DNA of 37,499 nt. It comes from Deltaproteobacteria bacterium (lineage in GTDB: Bacteria; Myxococcota_A; Polyangia; DRWM01; JAAZOP01). The notes beneath the pieces were generated by a model. That model worked only from the letters and a program-made list of their open reading frames with translations. It ran no database searches and had not been told where the DNA came from. The stretch covers positions 1 through 37,499 of the forward strand of contig JAFGHH010000257.1 of NCBI GenBank assembly GCA_016930215.1. Direction: 5' to 3'. A program made the position numbers and the translations under genes. Numbering within the stretch: the first letter of the stretch is position 1; each line of letters opens with the position of its first letter. This document shows positions 23,829-32,680 of this stretch, piece by piece.

Positions 23829-26378
23829 ATGGCATGGTGGCGGGAGCGGCTGCGGCGAGCGGCGGCGGGGCCGTGGGTCCCGGCGGCCGCGTGCGCGCTG
23901 TGCGGCTGGGCGCTCGCGGCGGACCTGTTCGCGCGCGAGGCGTCCAGCGTCCTGCTGGCCGGTCTCTCGCTGGGGCTGCTGGTCCTGGCGGTGACCCGCG
24001 CGACGGGGTTGCCCGGGGAAGCCGCGCCGCCCGGACGCCGCGCGGTGTCGGCCGCCGCGTTCGGCGTGCTGCTGCTGTCGCTGTTGCCGTACCGGGCGTT
24101 CGTGCTCGCGGGTGGTCCGGGCGCCGCCGTCGCCCTGGCCCTGCTTGCCGCGGCGCTCTGGCTGCTGGCCGCCGGGCGCGAAGGCGTCGGCGGCGTCGTC
24201 CTGGGCCCGGCGGTCGCGCTGCGGCCCGAGCTGGTGCTCGTCGCGGTCTGGCTGCTGGCGTGCCGGCGCTTTCGCGCCGCGACGGCGCTCGCGGGGAGTG
24301 CGGTGGCGACGTGCGCCGTGTTGCTGCTCGCCACGGGCCTCGGCCCGTGGAAGGCGTTCTGGGCCGCGCAGGCCGCGGGATTCCCGGGCGGGGGAGGCGT
24401 CGGCTCGGGACCGGCGGCCCTCGACAACCTGTCGTTGTGGGCCTGCGGCGCCCGCCTCTGGCCCGGGCCGGCCGTCGGTCCGGTCGTGATCGCCGTGGTG
24501 CTGGTCGTCTTGCTGGCCGTCGTGGTCCGCGCCGCGCACCGGGCATCGCCGGAGCAGACGCGTGCGCTGCTGCTGCCGTTCCTCGCGCTGGCCGTCCTGG
24601 CGATGCCGGTCGCGCGGCGTCCGATGGTGTGGCTGCTCCTGCCGGGAGCGCTCCTGGCGTTGCACCACGCCTGGACGACCCTCCCGGCCGGTCGACGCGA
24701 GCGCTTCGTGGTGGTGCTGTCGGCGGTGCTGCTGCTGGCGGGGTTCGACCTCCTGCCGCGCTACGCGAGCGTGTTCGCGCCGCCGTGGGCGGCGGGGGCG
24801 CTGTTCTCGCTCAACTCGTACGCGCTGCTCGCGGTGCTGGGCCTCGGCCTCCAGCTGGCGCGTGCGGAGCCTGCCGCATCCGAGGCGCGGGCGCCGGCGT
24901 CACCCGGGGCGACCGCGCTGGAGTTGGCGCGCGCCGCCCTGCCGGCGCTCGCGCTGGGCTTCGTGCTGTTGTGGGCGGCGGTGGCGGTGTTGCGGGTGCT
25001 CTATCCGTTCGAGCTCGAGTGGATGGAGGGCACGACGGTCGAGCACGTGGTGCGGGTGCTGCAGGGGCGGGCGTTGTACGTCGAGCCGTCGCTGGAGTTC
25101 GTGCCGTACGTCTACACCCCGTTGTACGTCTGGCTGGGGGCGCTGGTGTCGTGGCCGTTCGGGGCCGGCTTCGCGCCGCTGCGGCTGCTGTCGGCGGCGT
25201 GCGCGGCGGGCTGCATGTTGCTGCTCGGCCGGACCGCGCAGCGCGAGACCGGCCGCGCGTCCTGGGGCCTGGTGGCGGCGGGGCTGTTCGCGGCCACCTA
25301 CCGGGTGAGCGGCACGTGGTTCGACCTGGCCCGGGTCGACTCGCTGTTCCTGCTGCTGGTGCTGGCGACCTTCTACGTCCTGCGCTTCCACCGTTCGACG
25401 CGCGGGCTGGTGCTCGCCGGGCTGCTCGGCGGGTTGGCGTTCCTCGCGAAGCAGACCGCGCTGCTCGCGCTGGCCCCGCTGGTCGTCCACGAGGCGTGGC
25501 GGGGCCTCCGGCGGTCGTTGTGGCTCGTCGTGCCGCTGGTCGGGCTGGTCGGGTTGAGCACCGTGGCGCTGGACGCGGCGCACGACGGCTGGTACGCGTA
25601 CTACGTCTTCGACCTGCCGGCGCGGCACCCGCTGGTGCCCCGGATGTGGGTCGAGTTCTGGCGTTCCGACCTGCTGGGCCCGCTCGCGCTCGCCGGTGCG
25701 CTCGGCCTCGTGTGGTTCGTCTTCGCGGCGACCGACGAGTCGCGGGAGCGGTTCTGGTTCCACCTGGCGTCGGCGGCCGGGTTGCTGGCGGTCTCGTGGT
25801 CGGGGCGGCTGCACGACGGCGGTCATCCCAACGTGCTGATGCCGGCCTGTGCGGCCGTCGCCCTGTGCGGCGCGCTGGGCGCCCACCGTCTCCTCGAGTC
25901 GGCCCGCCGGGACCCGGCCTCGCGCCGCGCGCCGTGGCTGGGTCTCGCCGTGCTGGCGGTCTGCGCCGCGCAGCTCGCCGTGCTCGACTATCCCCTGGCG
26001 CGGCAGGTGCCGACCCCGACGGACGAGCGGGCGGGGCGGGCGTTGGTGGAGCGGATCCGCGGGTTCGCAGGGGAGGTCTGGATGCCGTCGCACGGCTTCT
26101 GGACGACCTTGGCCGGCAAGCCGCCGTTCGTCCACCGGATGGCCGCGGACGACATCGTGCGCAGCGGCGACCGGGCGCGGTCCGTCCGCCTGGAGAAGGA
26201 AATCCGCGCCGCCCTCGCGGCGCGGCGCTTCGCCGCGGTCATCGTGTCGGATTCGTACTTCCGCCTGGAGCTCGAGCGGACCTATCGGCTGGTGGGGCCC
26301 GCCGTCGCGGGGGACGGCGTGCTGGTGCCTCGTGCGGGCGAGCCGTTCCGGCCCGGAGAGCTGTTCGTGCCGCGCTGA
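23829..26378 (+). CDS. Multi-pass membrane glycosyltransferase (GT39/ArnT-like with GT87-like N-terminal half)
   Basis: The protein has 849 residues and about twenty hydrophobic segments. The second half (about 365-850) looks like a GT-C glycosyltransferase of the ArnT/PMT type: a first external loop with acidic ELEWMEG (395-401), then YVYTPLYVW, DLARVDSLFLLL and LAFLAKQTALLAL. These enzymes use polyprenyl-phosphate sugars to modify lipids or proteins on the periplasmic side. The first half resembles the later part of GT87/DUF2029 proteins (ALRPELVLVAVWLLACRRFR, then DNLSLWACG) but lacks their N-terminal catalytic loop. The gene therefore looks like a chimera of a partial GT87 unit and a complete GT39-like unit. 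The ATG follows GGGGAGGGGAG. The acceptor is unknown. Confidence 0.7.
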   Translation: MAWWRERLRRAAAGPWVPAAACALCGWALAADLFAREASSVLLAGLSLGLLVLAVTRATGLPGEAAPPGRRAVSAAAFGVLLLSLLPYRAFVLAGGPGAAVALALLAAALWLLAAGREGVGGVVLGPAVALRPELVLVAVWLLACRRFRAATALAGSAVATCAVLLLATGLGPWKAFWAAQAAGFPGGGGVGSGPAALDNLSLWACGARLWPGPAVGPVVIAVVLVVLLAVVVRAAHRASPEQTRALLLPFLALAVLAMPVARRPMVWLLLPGALLALHHAWTTLPAGRRERFVVVLSAVLLLAGFDLLPRYASVFAPPWAAGALFSLNSYALLAVLGLGLQLARAEPAASEARAPASPGATALELARAALPALALGFVLLWAAVAVLRVLYPFELEWMEGTTVEHVVRVLQGRALYVEPSLEFVPYVYTPLYVWLGALVSWPFGAGFAPLRLLSAACAAGCMLLLGRTAQRETGRASWGLVAAGLFAATYRVSGTWFDLARVDSLFLLLVLATFYVLRFHRSTRGLVLAGLLGGLAFLAKQTALLALAPLVVHEAWRGLRRSLWLVVPLVGLVGLSTVALDAAHDGWYAYYVFDLPARHPLVPRMWVEFWRSDLLGPLALAGALGLVWFVFAATDESRERFWFHLASAAGLLAVSWSGRLHDGGHPNVLMPACAAVALCGALGAHRLLESARRDPASRRAPWLGLAVLAVCAAQLAVLDYPLARQVPTPTDERAGRALVERIRGFAGEVWMPSHGFWTTLAGKPPFVHRMAADDIVRSGDRARSVRLEKEIRAALAARRFAAVIVSDSYFRLELERTYRLVGPAVAGDGVLVPRAGEPFRPGELFVPR

Positions 26379-26424
26379 GCCGGGTGCGTCTGCTTGCTTG
26401 CCCATGTCTCCGTGGGGGCGGTTG

Positions 26425-26433
26425 TGCTAAAAT
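26425..26433 (+). promoter_or_regulatory. Extended -10 promoter TGCTAAAAT for the hybrid histidine kinase
   Basis: TGCTAAAAT is a near-perfect extended -10 element in the 95-base gap before the kinase. No strong -35 lies at 16-18 bases. The predicted leader is about 34 bases long. Confidence 0.55.
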
Positions 26434-26473
26434 TCCCGGCGCCGGCGGCGCGAGCGGGGGCCCCGGGGGATGG

Positions 26474-29020
26474 ATGATGCGTTCGTTGCGCCGTGGGGAC
26501 ACCGACGCCGGCCGTGATTCGACGTTCCGTCGGCGGTTTTCCGGCGCGGTCCGCATCGTCGCGCCCGCCGTCGTTCTGCTCGCGGCGTCGAATGCCCTCG
26601 CGGCCCCCGGACCCGGGGCCGAGACCCGGGTCGTGCGGGTCGGCGTCTACCAGAACAAGCCGAAGCTGTTCCTGGACGAGCAGGGCCGCGCGGCGGGGCT
26701 GTTCGTCGAGCTGCTCGAGGAGATCGCCCGGGCGGAAGGCTGGAGGCTGTCGTACTTCCCGTGCCGGTGGACGGAGTGCCTCCGCGCCGTCGACGAGGGC
26801 TCGCTCGACCTGATGCCGGACGTCGCGTATTCGCGGGAGCGCGACCGGGACTACGACTTCAACCGCACGCTGGTCCTCGAGAGCTGGTCGCAGCTGTATT
26901 CCCGCACCGACGAGTCGATCCGCGCGCTGGCCGACGTGAACGGCAAGCGGGTCGCCGTGCTCGTCGATTCCGTGCAGCAAGCCTCGTTCGAGCAGATGAT
27001 GGCCGGGTTCGGCTTCCGGGTGACGATCGTGCCGACGGAGTCCTTCGACGCGTCGTTCGCGGCGGTGCGGGACGGGGCGGCCGACGTGGCGATCGCCAAC
27101 CATTTCTTCGGCGACTACTTCCACGACGAGTACGGGCTGGTGCGGACGCCGATCGTCTTCCAGGCGGCGCAGCTGCACTTCGTCACGGCTGCGGGCCGCA
27201 ACGCGGAGCTGCTGCAGGCGATCGACCGGCACCTCGACGCGTGGCGCGGGGAGCCCAACTCCGTCTACTACGCCACGCTCGCCCGCTGGATGGACCGGCC
27301 GCCGGTCGGTGTCGTGCCGGGGCGCATCCTCTGGGTCATCGGCATCACGCTCGGGTTGCTGGTCCTGGCCGGCGGGGTGATCCTGCTGCTGCGGTCGCAG
27401 GTCCGGGCGCGGACCCGGCACCTGGAGCGCGTCAACGAGGAGCTGCGGCAGGCGGACGCGGCGCTGCGCAAGAGCGAGGCGGTCCTGAACTCCTCCCAGC
27501 GGCTCGGCCGGATCGGCGGCTGGGAGTGGGACCTCGAGCAGCAGGCGGCGACCTGGACGGAGGAGACCCACCGGATCCACGGCATCCGGCGCGGCGAGCT
27601 CCCGCCCGGCTCGCGCGAGCACCTCGAGCGGAGCCTGGCGTGCTACGAGCCGGCGTTCCGCGGGGCCGTGCGGGAGGCGTTCGAACAGTGCTGCCGGCAC
27701 GGCCTGGCCTACGACCTGGAGGCGGCGTTCCGGAGCGCGGACGGCCGTCGCCTGTGGGTCCGCATCACGGCCGAAGCGGTACGGGACGCGGAGGGCAAGG
27801 TCGTCAAGGTCGTCGGCAGCATCATGGACGTGACCGAGCGCCGGGCGGCGGAGGACGAGCGGCGGAGCCTGGAGGAGCGGCTCCGGCAGTCCCAGAAGAT
27901 GGAGGCGGTCGGCAAGCTCGCGGGCGGCGTGGCCCACGACTTCAACAACCTGCTCACCGTGATCCTCAACTACACGGACCTGGCGCTGCGGGGGCTGCGG
28001 GAGGACGACCCGGCCCGGGCCGAGCTGGCGGAGGTCGTGCAGGCCGGGCAGCGCGCCGCGGTGCTCACCCGGCAGCTGCTCGCCTTCAGTCGCAAGCAGG
28101 TGTTGGAGCCCCGACCCGTCGATTTGAACCAGGTCGCGACCGACCTCGAGCGGATGCTCCGGCGCATCATCGGTGAGGACGTCGATCTGCGGCTGACCCT
28201 CGCGCCCGGCCTCGGCGTGACCCTGGCCGACCCGGGCCAGGTCGAGCAGGTGATCATGAACCTCGTGGTCAACGCCCGCGACGCCATGCCTGCCGGAGGC
28301 ACGCTGACCATCGAGACCGCCAACGCCGACCTCGACGAGGCGCTGGCGTCGCGCTGCGACGACGTGACCGCCGGGCCGTACGTCGAGCTCTCCGTGACCG
28401 ATTCCGGCTGCGGGATGGACGAGCCGACGCGGTTGCGGATCTTCGAGCCGTTCTTCACGACGAAGGAGCGGGGCAAGGGGACCGGCCTCGGGCTCTCCAC
28501 GGTCTACGGCATCGTCAAGCAGAGCGGGGGCCACGTCACCGTCGAGAGCGAGCCCGGCCGCGGCTCGACGTTCCGGGTCTACCTGCCGCGCGAGACCTCC
28601 GCCGTCACGGTCCCCGCCAAGGTCCCGGCGCCGTCGGAGCGGCCGCCCGGGACGGAGACCGTCCTCGTCGTCGAGGACGAGGAGGCGGTGCGGAACCTCG
28701 CGGTGCGCATCCTGCGGGCCGCCGGCTACACCGTGCTGGCCGCGGGGTCCGCCGACGAGGCGGTGAAGGTCGCCGAGGCGCACCACGGTGAGCTCCGCCT
28801 GCTCCTGACCGACATGGTGATGCCCGGCGCCAGCGGGGAGGTCCTGGCCGAGCGACTCCTCGCGGTCCGGCCGCGGCTGAGGGTCCTGTTCATGTCGGGG
28901 TACTTCGACGGCGAGGCCGTCGGGCGCGGCGCGTGGCGGGCCGGCGTCCGGTTCGTCGGCAAGCCGTTCACCAAGGAAACGCTGACGCAGAAGGTCCGGG
29001 AGACGATCGAAGGGCGCTGA
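26474..29020 (+). CDS. Hybrid sensor histidine kinase with periplasmic solute-binding domain
   Basis: The protein has 848 residues. A signal segment (about 21-43) is followed by a family-3 solute-binding-protein domain (about 52-275: [20 protein letters not shown]), one membrane helix (about 278-302), a coiled linker, and a PAS domain (about 340-455, GGWEWDLE to [10 protein letters not shown]). The HisKA motif has His488 ([12 protein letters not shown]), the ATPase domain has the N box [11 protein letters not shown] and DSGCGMD and GTGLGLS boxes, and a receiver domain has Asp780 ([10 protein letters not shown]). All catalytic residues are present. The periplasmic domain should sense a small solute, perhaps an amino acid, directly or through a partner. 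ATGs at 26474 and 26477 are both in frame. No output protein is adjacent. Confidence 0.9.
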   Translation: MMRSLRRGDTDAGRDSTFRRRFSGAVRIVAPAVVLLAASNALAAPGPGAETRVVRVGVYQNKPKLFLDEQGRAAGLFVELLEEIARAEGWRLSYFPCRWTECLRAVDEGSLDLMPDVAYSRERDRDYDFNRTLVLESWSQLYSRTDESIRALADVNGKRVAVLVDSVQQASFEQMMAGFGFRVTIVPTESFDASFAAVRDGAADVAIANHFFGDYFHDEYGLVRTPIVFQAAQLHFVTAAGRNAELLQAIDRHLDAWRGEPNSVYYATLARWMDRPPVGVVPGRILWVIGITLGLLVLAGGVILLLRSQVRARTRHLERVNEELRQADAALRKSEAVLNSSQRLGRIGGWEWDLEQQAATWTEETHRIHGIRRGELPPGSREHLERSLACYEPAFRGAVREAFEQCCRHGLAYDLEAAFRSADGRRLWVRITAEAVRDAEGKVVKVVGSIMDVTERRAAEDERRSLEERLRQSQKMEAVGKLAGGVAHDFNNLLTVILNYTDLALRGLREDDPARAELAEVVQAGQRAAVLTRQLLAFSRKQVLEPRPVDLNQVATDLERMLRRIIGEDVDLRLTLAPGLGVTLADPGQVEQVIMNLVVNARDAMPAGGTLTIETANADLDEALASRCDDVTAGPYVELSVTDSGCGMDEPTRLRIFEPFFTTKERGKGTGLGLSTVYGIVKQSGGHVTVESEPGRGSTFRVYLPRETSAVTVPAKVPAPSERPPGTETVLVVEDEEAVRNLAVRILRAAGYTVLAAGSADEAVKVAEAHHGELRLLLTDMVMPGASGEVLAERLLAVRPRLRVLFMSGYFDGEAVGRGAWRAGVRFVGKPFTKETLTQKVRETIEGR

Positions 29021-29078
29021 GCCGTTCCGGGGTTGCGGACGGTTGACGCCGCCGGGGGCCGGCGCGAGGATCCGACCG

Positions 29079-30659
29079 ATGCGCGTGCGACGAAGCCTCG
29101 CCTGGACCGCGACGGCGCTCCTCGCCGGGACGGCGAGTTGCGACGGCTGCGACGGCGCCGACGGGGACCTCGATGTCCGTAACGACGTCCCGTCGCTGCG
29201 CTTCTGCGGCGACGGCGCCTGCGTCGTCACCGAGGGCGAGAACACGCGCACCTGCCCCGCCGACTGCGGACCGCCCCGCGGCGGCGGCGCCGAGGTCCGC
29301 TTCTTCGCCGACTTCGCCCCGAAGGCCGCCGAGTACGGCCGCCCGCTGCGCTTCACCTACGTCGTCTGGAACCAGGGCTCCGACACCGCCCGCAACGTCG
29401 TCCTCCCCGTGCCGCTCGTGCAGGACGCGAGCACCGCGATCTACGGCGACCGCGAGCACTGCGGCGCCCCCGGACCGCGCTACGACTGCATGGTCGACGT
29501 CTCCTACGTCCCCGACTCGATGCACATCAATCGCGTCTACCACCCCAACCGCGCCCGCAACTCCTACGCGTTCGTCGAGACCACGCCGCTCACCGACGCC
29601 CTCGACGACGACGAGGCGTGGTTCGACGCGGATCGCAACCTGCTGTTCCTCGCGCTCCCCGAGCTGCGTCCGCGGGACGACGACTCCGAGGACGCCGGCG
29701 TGCTGTGGTCCTTCGAGCTGCTGGCGGACGAGACCGTCTCCGGTACCCCGTGCGAGGAGCTGCCGCTGGTCCAGAACTGGAACTGGATTCTCGCCGACAA
29801 CTCGCCCGAGTACACGAACGACATCATCGGGCACATCGTCTGCGAGTCGCCGCACCTGCGCGCGACCGTGGAGCCCGATCGAGCCGGGGCCGCTCCCGGC
29901 GACCCGATCGTCTGGAGCGTGACCCTGGCCCAGGACTTCATCGCCCTGCCGCCCGGTCGCGAGGACCAGCGGTTCACGCTGCTCCGCCCCCGGTTGTACC
30001 TCGACTACCCGGAGGCGGCGCTGGTCGTGGAATCGCTGGACCTGCCGGAGGAGGCCGTGGACCTCGTCGGCTTCGACGACGAGCCGTCGGCGGGCGGCGT
30101 CGTCTACTGGGCCCGTACCGACGACGCAGGGGAAGCGCAGTTGGCCCCCGGCGATTCCGAGACCCTGCACGTCACCACGCGCGTCCGCGACGGCGTCCCG
30201 GCCGGCACCGAGCTGCACGTATCCGCCCGCGTGACCTCGCAGCGCACCCGCGAGTACCAGCACGAGGACGACGAGGCGACGGTCGTCGTCGGCGGGGCCG
30301 TCGCAGCGGCCTGCGGCGACGGGTTCTGCACGGCCCCGGGCGAGACCGCCGCGTCGTGCGCCGTCGACTGCCCCGGCTGCGCGCCCGCCGATGCCGTCAC
30401 GGGCTTCGCCGACCCGCCGTGCTGCGAGGGGCTCGTGCGCGTGCGCGCCGCGCACCCCTACGGCTGGGCCTACGACCAGTGCTACGACTGGGAAGGCGGC
30501 GGCGTGCCCTGGGTCCAGGGCTACTGCACCGCCTGCGGCGACGGGACCTGCACCGGCCGCGAGAACGCCTGCAACTGCCCGGACGACTGCGGCCCGCACT
30601 GCGGCAACTGGCGGTGCGAGACCGGCGAGGACCGCACGACGTGCCCCGCGGACTGCTGA
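29079..30659 (+). CDS. Lipoprotein with four CGDG-type cysteine repeats
   Basis: The protein has 526 residues. Its leader ends in GTASC, so Cys21 is the lipidation site. Cys43-Cys63 (CGDGACVVTEGENTRTCPADC is the full unit; key residues are the paired Cys and Asp-Cys end) is the first of four similar modules; the others are near residues 409-427, 485-503 and 506-526. Between them lies a beta-sandwich region (about 70-400) whose FTYVVWNQGSDTARNVVLP stretch resembles DUF11/CARDB-like domains of surface proteins. No catalytic motif is visible. The ATG is preceded by GCGAGGA. The small TSP3-like lipoprotein gene follows after 47 bases and could be cotranscribed. It is probably an outer-surface structural or adhesive protein. 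Confidence 0.75.
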   Translation: MRVRRSLAWTATALLAGTASCDGCDGADGDLDVRNDVPSLRFCGDGACVVTEGENTRTCPADCGPPRGGGAEVRFFADFAPKAAEYGRPLRFTYVVWNQGSDTARNVVLPVPLVQDASTAIYGDREHCGAPGPRYDCMVDVSYVPDSMHINRVYHPNRARNSYAFVETTPLTDALDDDEAWFDADRNLLFLALPELRPRDDDSEDAGVLWSFELLADETVSGTPCEELPLVQNWNWILADNSPEYTNDIIGHIVCESPHLRATVEPDRAGAAPGDPIVWSVTLAQDFIALPPGREDQRFTLLRPRLYLDYPEAALVVESLDLPEEAVDLVGFDDEPSAGGVVYWARTDDAGEAQLAPGDSETLHVTTRVRDGVPAGTELHVSARVTSQRTREYQHEDDEATVVVGGAVAAACGDGFCTAPGETAASCAVDCPGCAPADAVTGFADPPCCEGLVRVRAAHPYGWAYDQCYDWEGGGVPWVQGYCTACGDGTCTGRENACNCPDDCGPHCGNWRCETGEDRTTCPADC

Positions 30660-30706
30660 GCGGCGGGCCGAGCGGGCGCAGTTGCGCGCCTCGGGCGGCG
30701 GGCGTT

Positions 30707-31003
30707 GTGCGCTGCCTGGCGCCCCTGCTGCTCGTGCTTGGGGGATGCACGCACCCGCCGCCCGTGGTCCCCGGCCCCGCGACAGCGGATGAAGGCGGCG
30801 GACCGGTTCCGGGTTGCGACGGCCCGGTCCTGCCCGACGAGCCGGCCGCTTGCGTGGAGGACGAGCCGCGTCCGCCGAACGCCCCGCCGGTCGATCGGCC
30901 CGGCGCCGACCGCGACGGCGACGGCGTGGAGGACCTGCTGGATGTCTGCCCCGACGAGCCCGCGACCGGTGAGGTCGACGACGACGGCTGTCCGGACCCG
31001 TGA
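30707..31003 (+). CDS. Small lipoprotein with thrombospondin type 3-like motif
   Basis: This is a 98-residue protein starting at a GTG. The leader RCLAPLLLVLGGC has a clear lipobox (Leu-Gly-Gly-Cys, Cys14 or nearby). A Pro-rich stretch follows, then one Ca-binding thrombospondin type 3-like unit, DRDGDGVEDLLDVCPDEP, and the ending DDDGCPDP. This unit is common as a linker before OmpA-type domains, but here the protein stops directly after it. The start is inferred: the only in-frame start that gives a complete lipoprotein signal is the GTG at 30707, and its ribosome site (GGGCGGCGGG) is poor. It lies 47 bases after the Cys-repeat lipoprotein. No function can be given. Confidence 0.6.
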   Translation: MRCLAPLLLVLGGCTHPPPVVPGPATADEGGGPVPGCDGPVLPDEPAACVEDEPRPPNAPPVDRPGADRDGDGVEDLLDVCPDEPATGEVDDDGCPDP

Positions 31004-31039
31004 GCCGAACCGCCCGTCGCCGGTCCCCGGCCCCCCGGC

Positions 31040-31110
31040 CTCTTCTGCGTCCTGGCCCCTTTGCGTCTTCGCGTCTTGGCGCGCGTCCCCGCCCCCCGCG
31101 TCTTGCGCGA
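31040..31110. repeat. Intergenic GCGTCTT-type repeat
   Basis: Between two convergent genes lies a run of related units: CTGCGTCCTGG, TTGCGTCTTCGCGTCTTGGC and, after a C-rich spacer, CGCGTCTTGCGCG. On the minus strand this reads as repeated GACGC-AAG-type blocks. From memory, similar CAAGACGCAAAGACGC stretches occur between genes in many unrelated environmental bacteria. There is no known function. Confidence 0.55.
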
Positions 31111-31117
31111 TCCGCAC

Positions 31118-32680
31118 CTACCGCAGCCAGCGGAACAACACCCACTCGTTCGCCGCGGGGCCGGTGTCGCCGATGTTGAAGTGGGTGCGGATGCGCGCGG
31201 TCGACAGCGCGTGGTCGTAGACCGCGACCTCGTCCAGGCCCCCCAGGAACTGCGCCGGTGTCGTGCCGCTCGGCCGCTGCCCGACGTACAGGTCGCCGTC
31301 CGTACGCAGCTCGAAGCTCCCCTCCACCGTGCCGACCTGGGTCCCGTCGAGGTACAGGCGGCCGGTGGTGCCGTCGTAGGTCAGGGCCACGTGGTGCCAC
31401 GTGCCGCTGCTCACGGTCCCGACGTCGGTCGTGATCGCGTGTTCGGTGCCGTCCGGTTCGATCAGGTTCGCGAACAGCTTGTCGCCCGCGTCGAAGTTCC
31501 AGACGTGGACGCCGAAGTCGGTGCCGTCGTTGTACTCGACGATCGGCATCGGGTCGTCGAGCGTCTCGCGGAGGAACCACGCCTCGAGCGTCAGGGCGTT
31601 GCCCACGTCGAGCGCCGGGAAGCTCTCGGCGACGACGAACTGTCCGTCGTCGTCGAGAGCGATCGCGGTGTCGCCGTCGTCGGCGAGCGCCCCGGCGCGG
31701 CCACGGGTCGGCGACCCCTGGTACAGCGCGCCATGGCCGTTGCCGGACGAGTCGGCGGCGACGTTGCCGGTGGTGTCGCCGAGCCGCCACCAGGCGAGCG
31801 GCTCGTCGAACTCGACGGCCGAGCGGTAGGTCGTGTGGAGGCAGAACCGGTCGTCGCGCGGGTCGGCGCAGACGTGCGACGGGTCGCAGTACTGGCTCTC
31901 GCAGTCGAGGTCGCCCGTGCAGTCCCAGCCGTTGGCGCGCAGCGGCTGGCAGACGCCCCACACGCCCGGCTCCCAGTGGTCCGGGAGGTTGCAGCGCCGA
32001 CCGTCCGGGCAGTCGAAGACGTGGGAGCACGCGTCGTCCTCGGGCGCCTCGCAAACGCCGAACGGCGAGCCGTCGGCGCGGAGGTAGAGGTGGCACGTCG
32101 TGCCGTCGCGGCAAGAGAGGGCGGCGATCCGGAGCTGCGCGGCGGTGGTGTCGCGCGGCGTGCAGTCGGCCCCCTCCGTCCCGGTGCCGGCGAAGATCCG
32201 CTCGAAGGCGGCGAAGGTCGGCCGGTCGTGCCAACAGGCGCTCGCCTGCGCCCGCAACTCGTCGAGGTACTCGCCGGCTCGGGCGGGGTCGTAGCCCAGC
32301 CGCGGGTCGCGCAGCAGCGGCTCGACCACCGACTCGCACGCCGTCCGCTGGACCTCCAGGCACTCGTCCTCCGCCGGGCCCGCGTCCGGTCGGCCCACGT
32401 CCGCCTCGACGTCTCCGTCGTTCCCGCCGTCGTCGGGGCCGGCGTCGGGGTCGGCGTCGGGGCCGGCGTCGGCGTCGGCATCGGCATCGGCATCGGCATC
32501 GGCGCCGGTCGCCGGCTGCTCGCAGCACAGGCGATCCGCGTTGCACAGGGCGCCGGCAAGCTGCGCGCAGAAGTCCTCCGCGGCCACCGGCACGTGGTCG
32601 GTGGTGGTCGGTTCCTCGCACGAGGCGGCGCTCCCGAGGAGGCATCCGAGGACGAAGCCGAGAGCGAGCAGATTCCTCAC
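31118..32680 (-). CDS. Lipoprotein with Asp-Ala linker, Cys-rich region and LamG-type C-terminus
   Basis: The protein has 520 residues. The leader has two possible lipoboxes (FVLGC and AASC). A linker of alternating Asp and Ala follows near residues 60-85. A Cys-rich helical region (about 100-280, with FDCPDGRRCNLP and LDCESQYCDPSHVC) resembles the Dickkopf-like cysteine repeats of myxobacterial lipoproteins. Residues 290-505 form a concanavalin-A/LamG-type jelly roll: WWRLGDTTGNVAADSSGNGH, LTLEAWFLRE, WHHVALTYDGTTGRLYLDGT and GGLDEVAVYDHAL. Such domains bind carbohydrates or proteins. The GTG at 32680 overlaps the TGA of the upstream gene (GTGA, 32680-32677), and AGGAGG lies 8 bases before it; a TTG at 32683 is also possible. 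It is probably translated together with the SpoIID protein. Confidence 0.8.
   Translation of the reverse strand: MRNLLALGFVLGCLLGSAASCEEPTTTDHVPVAAEDFCAQLAGALCNADRLCCEQPATGADADADADADADAGPDADPDAGPDDGGNDGDVEADVGRPDAGPAEDECLEVQRTACESVVEPLLRDPRLGYDPARAGEYLDELRAQASACWHDRPTFAAFERIFAGTGTEGADCTPRDTTAAQLRIAALSCRDGTTCHLYLRADGSPFGVCEAPEDDACSHVFDCPDGRRCNLPDHWEPGVWGVCQPLRANGWDCTGDLDCESQYCDPSHVCADPRDDRFCLHTTYRSAVEFDEPLAWWRLGDTTGNVAADSSGNGHGALYQGSPTRGRAGALADDGDTAIALDDDGQFVVAESFPALDVGNALTLEAWFLRETLDDPMPIVEYNDGTDFGVHVWNFDAGDKLFANLIEPDGTEHAITTDVGTVSSGTWHHVALTYDGTTGRLYLDGTQVGTVEGSFELRTDGDLYVGQRPSGTTPAQFLGGLDEVAVYDHALSTARIRTHFNIGDTGPAANEWVLFRWLR
32431..32504. repeat. Six-base repeat tract encoding an Asp-Ala linker
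   Basis: GGCGTC, GGGGTC and four GGCATC units alternate here. On the minus strand they encode Asp-Ala and Asp-Pro repeats of the LamG lipoprotein linker. All units are six bases, so slippage would keep the frame. Confidence 0.75.

Noticed and set aside
23609-26473. Very long plus-strand frame leading into the histidine kinase
   Set aside because: The first 950 residues are a shadow of the glycosyltransferase in another frame; the kinase signal peptide starts at 26474 behind its own promoter.
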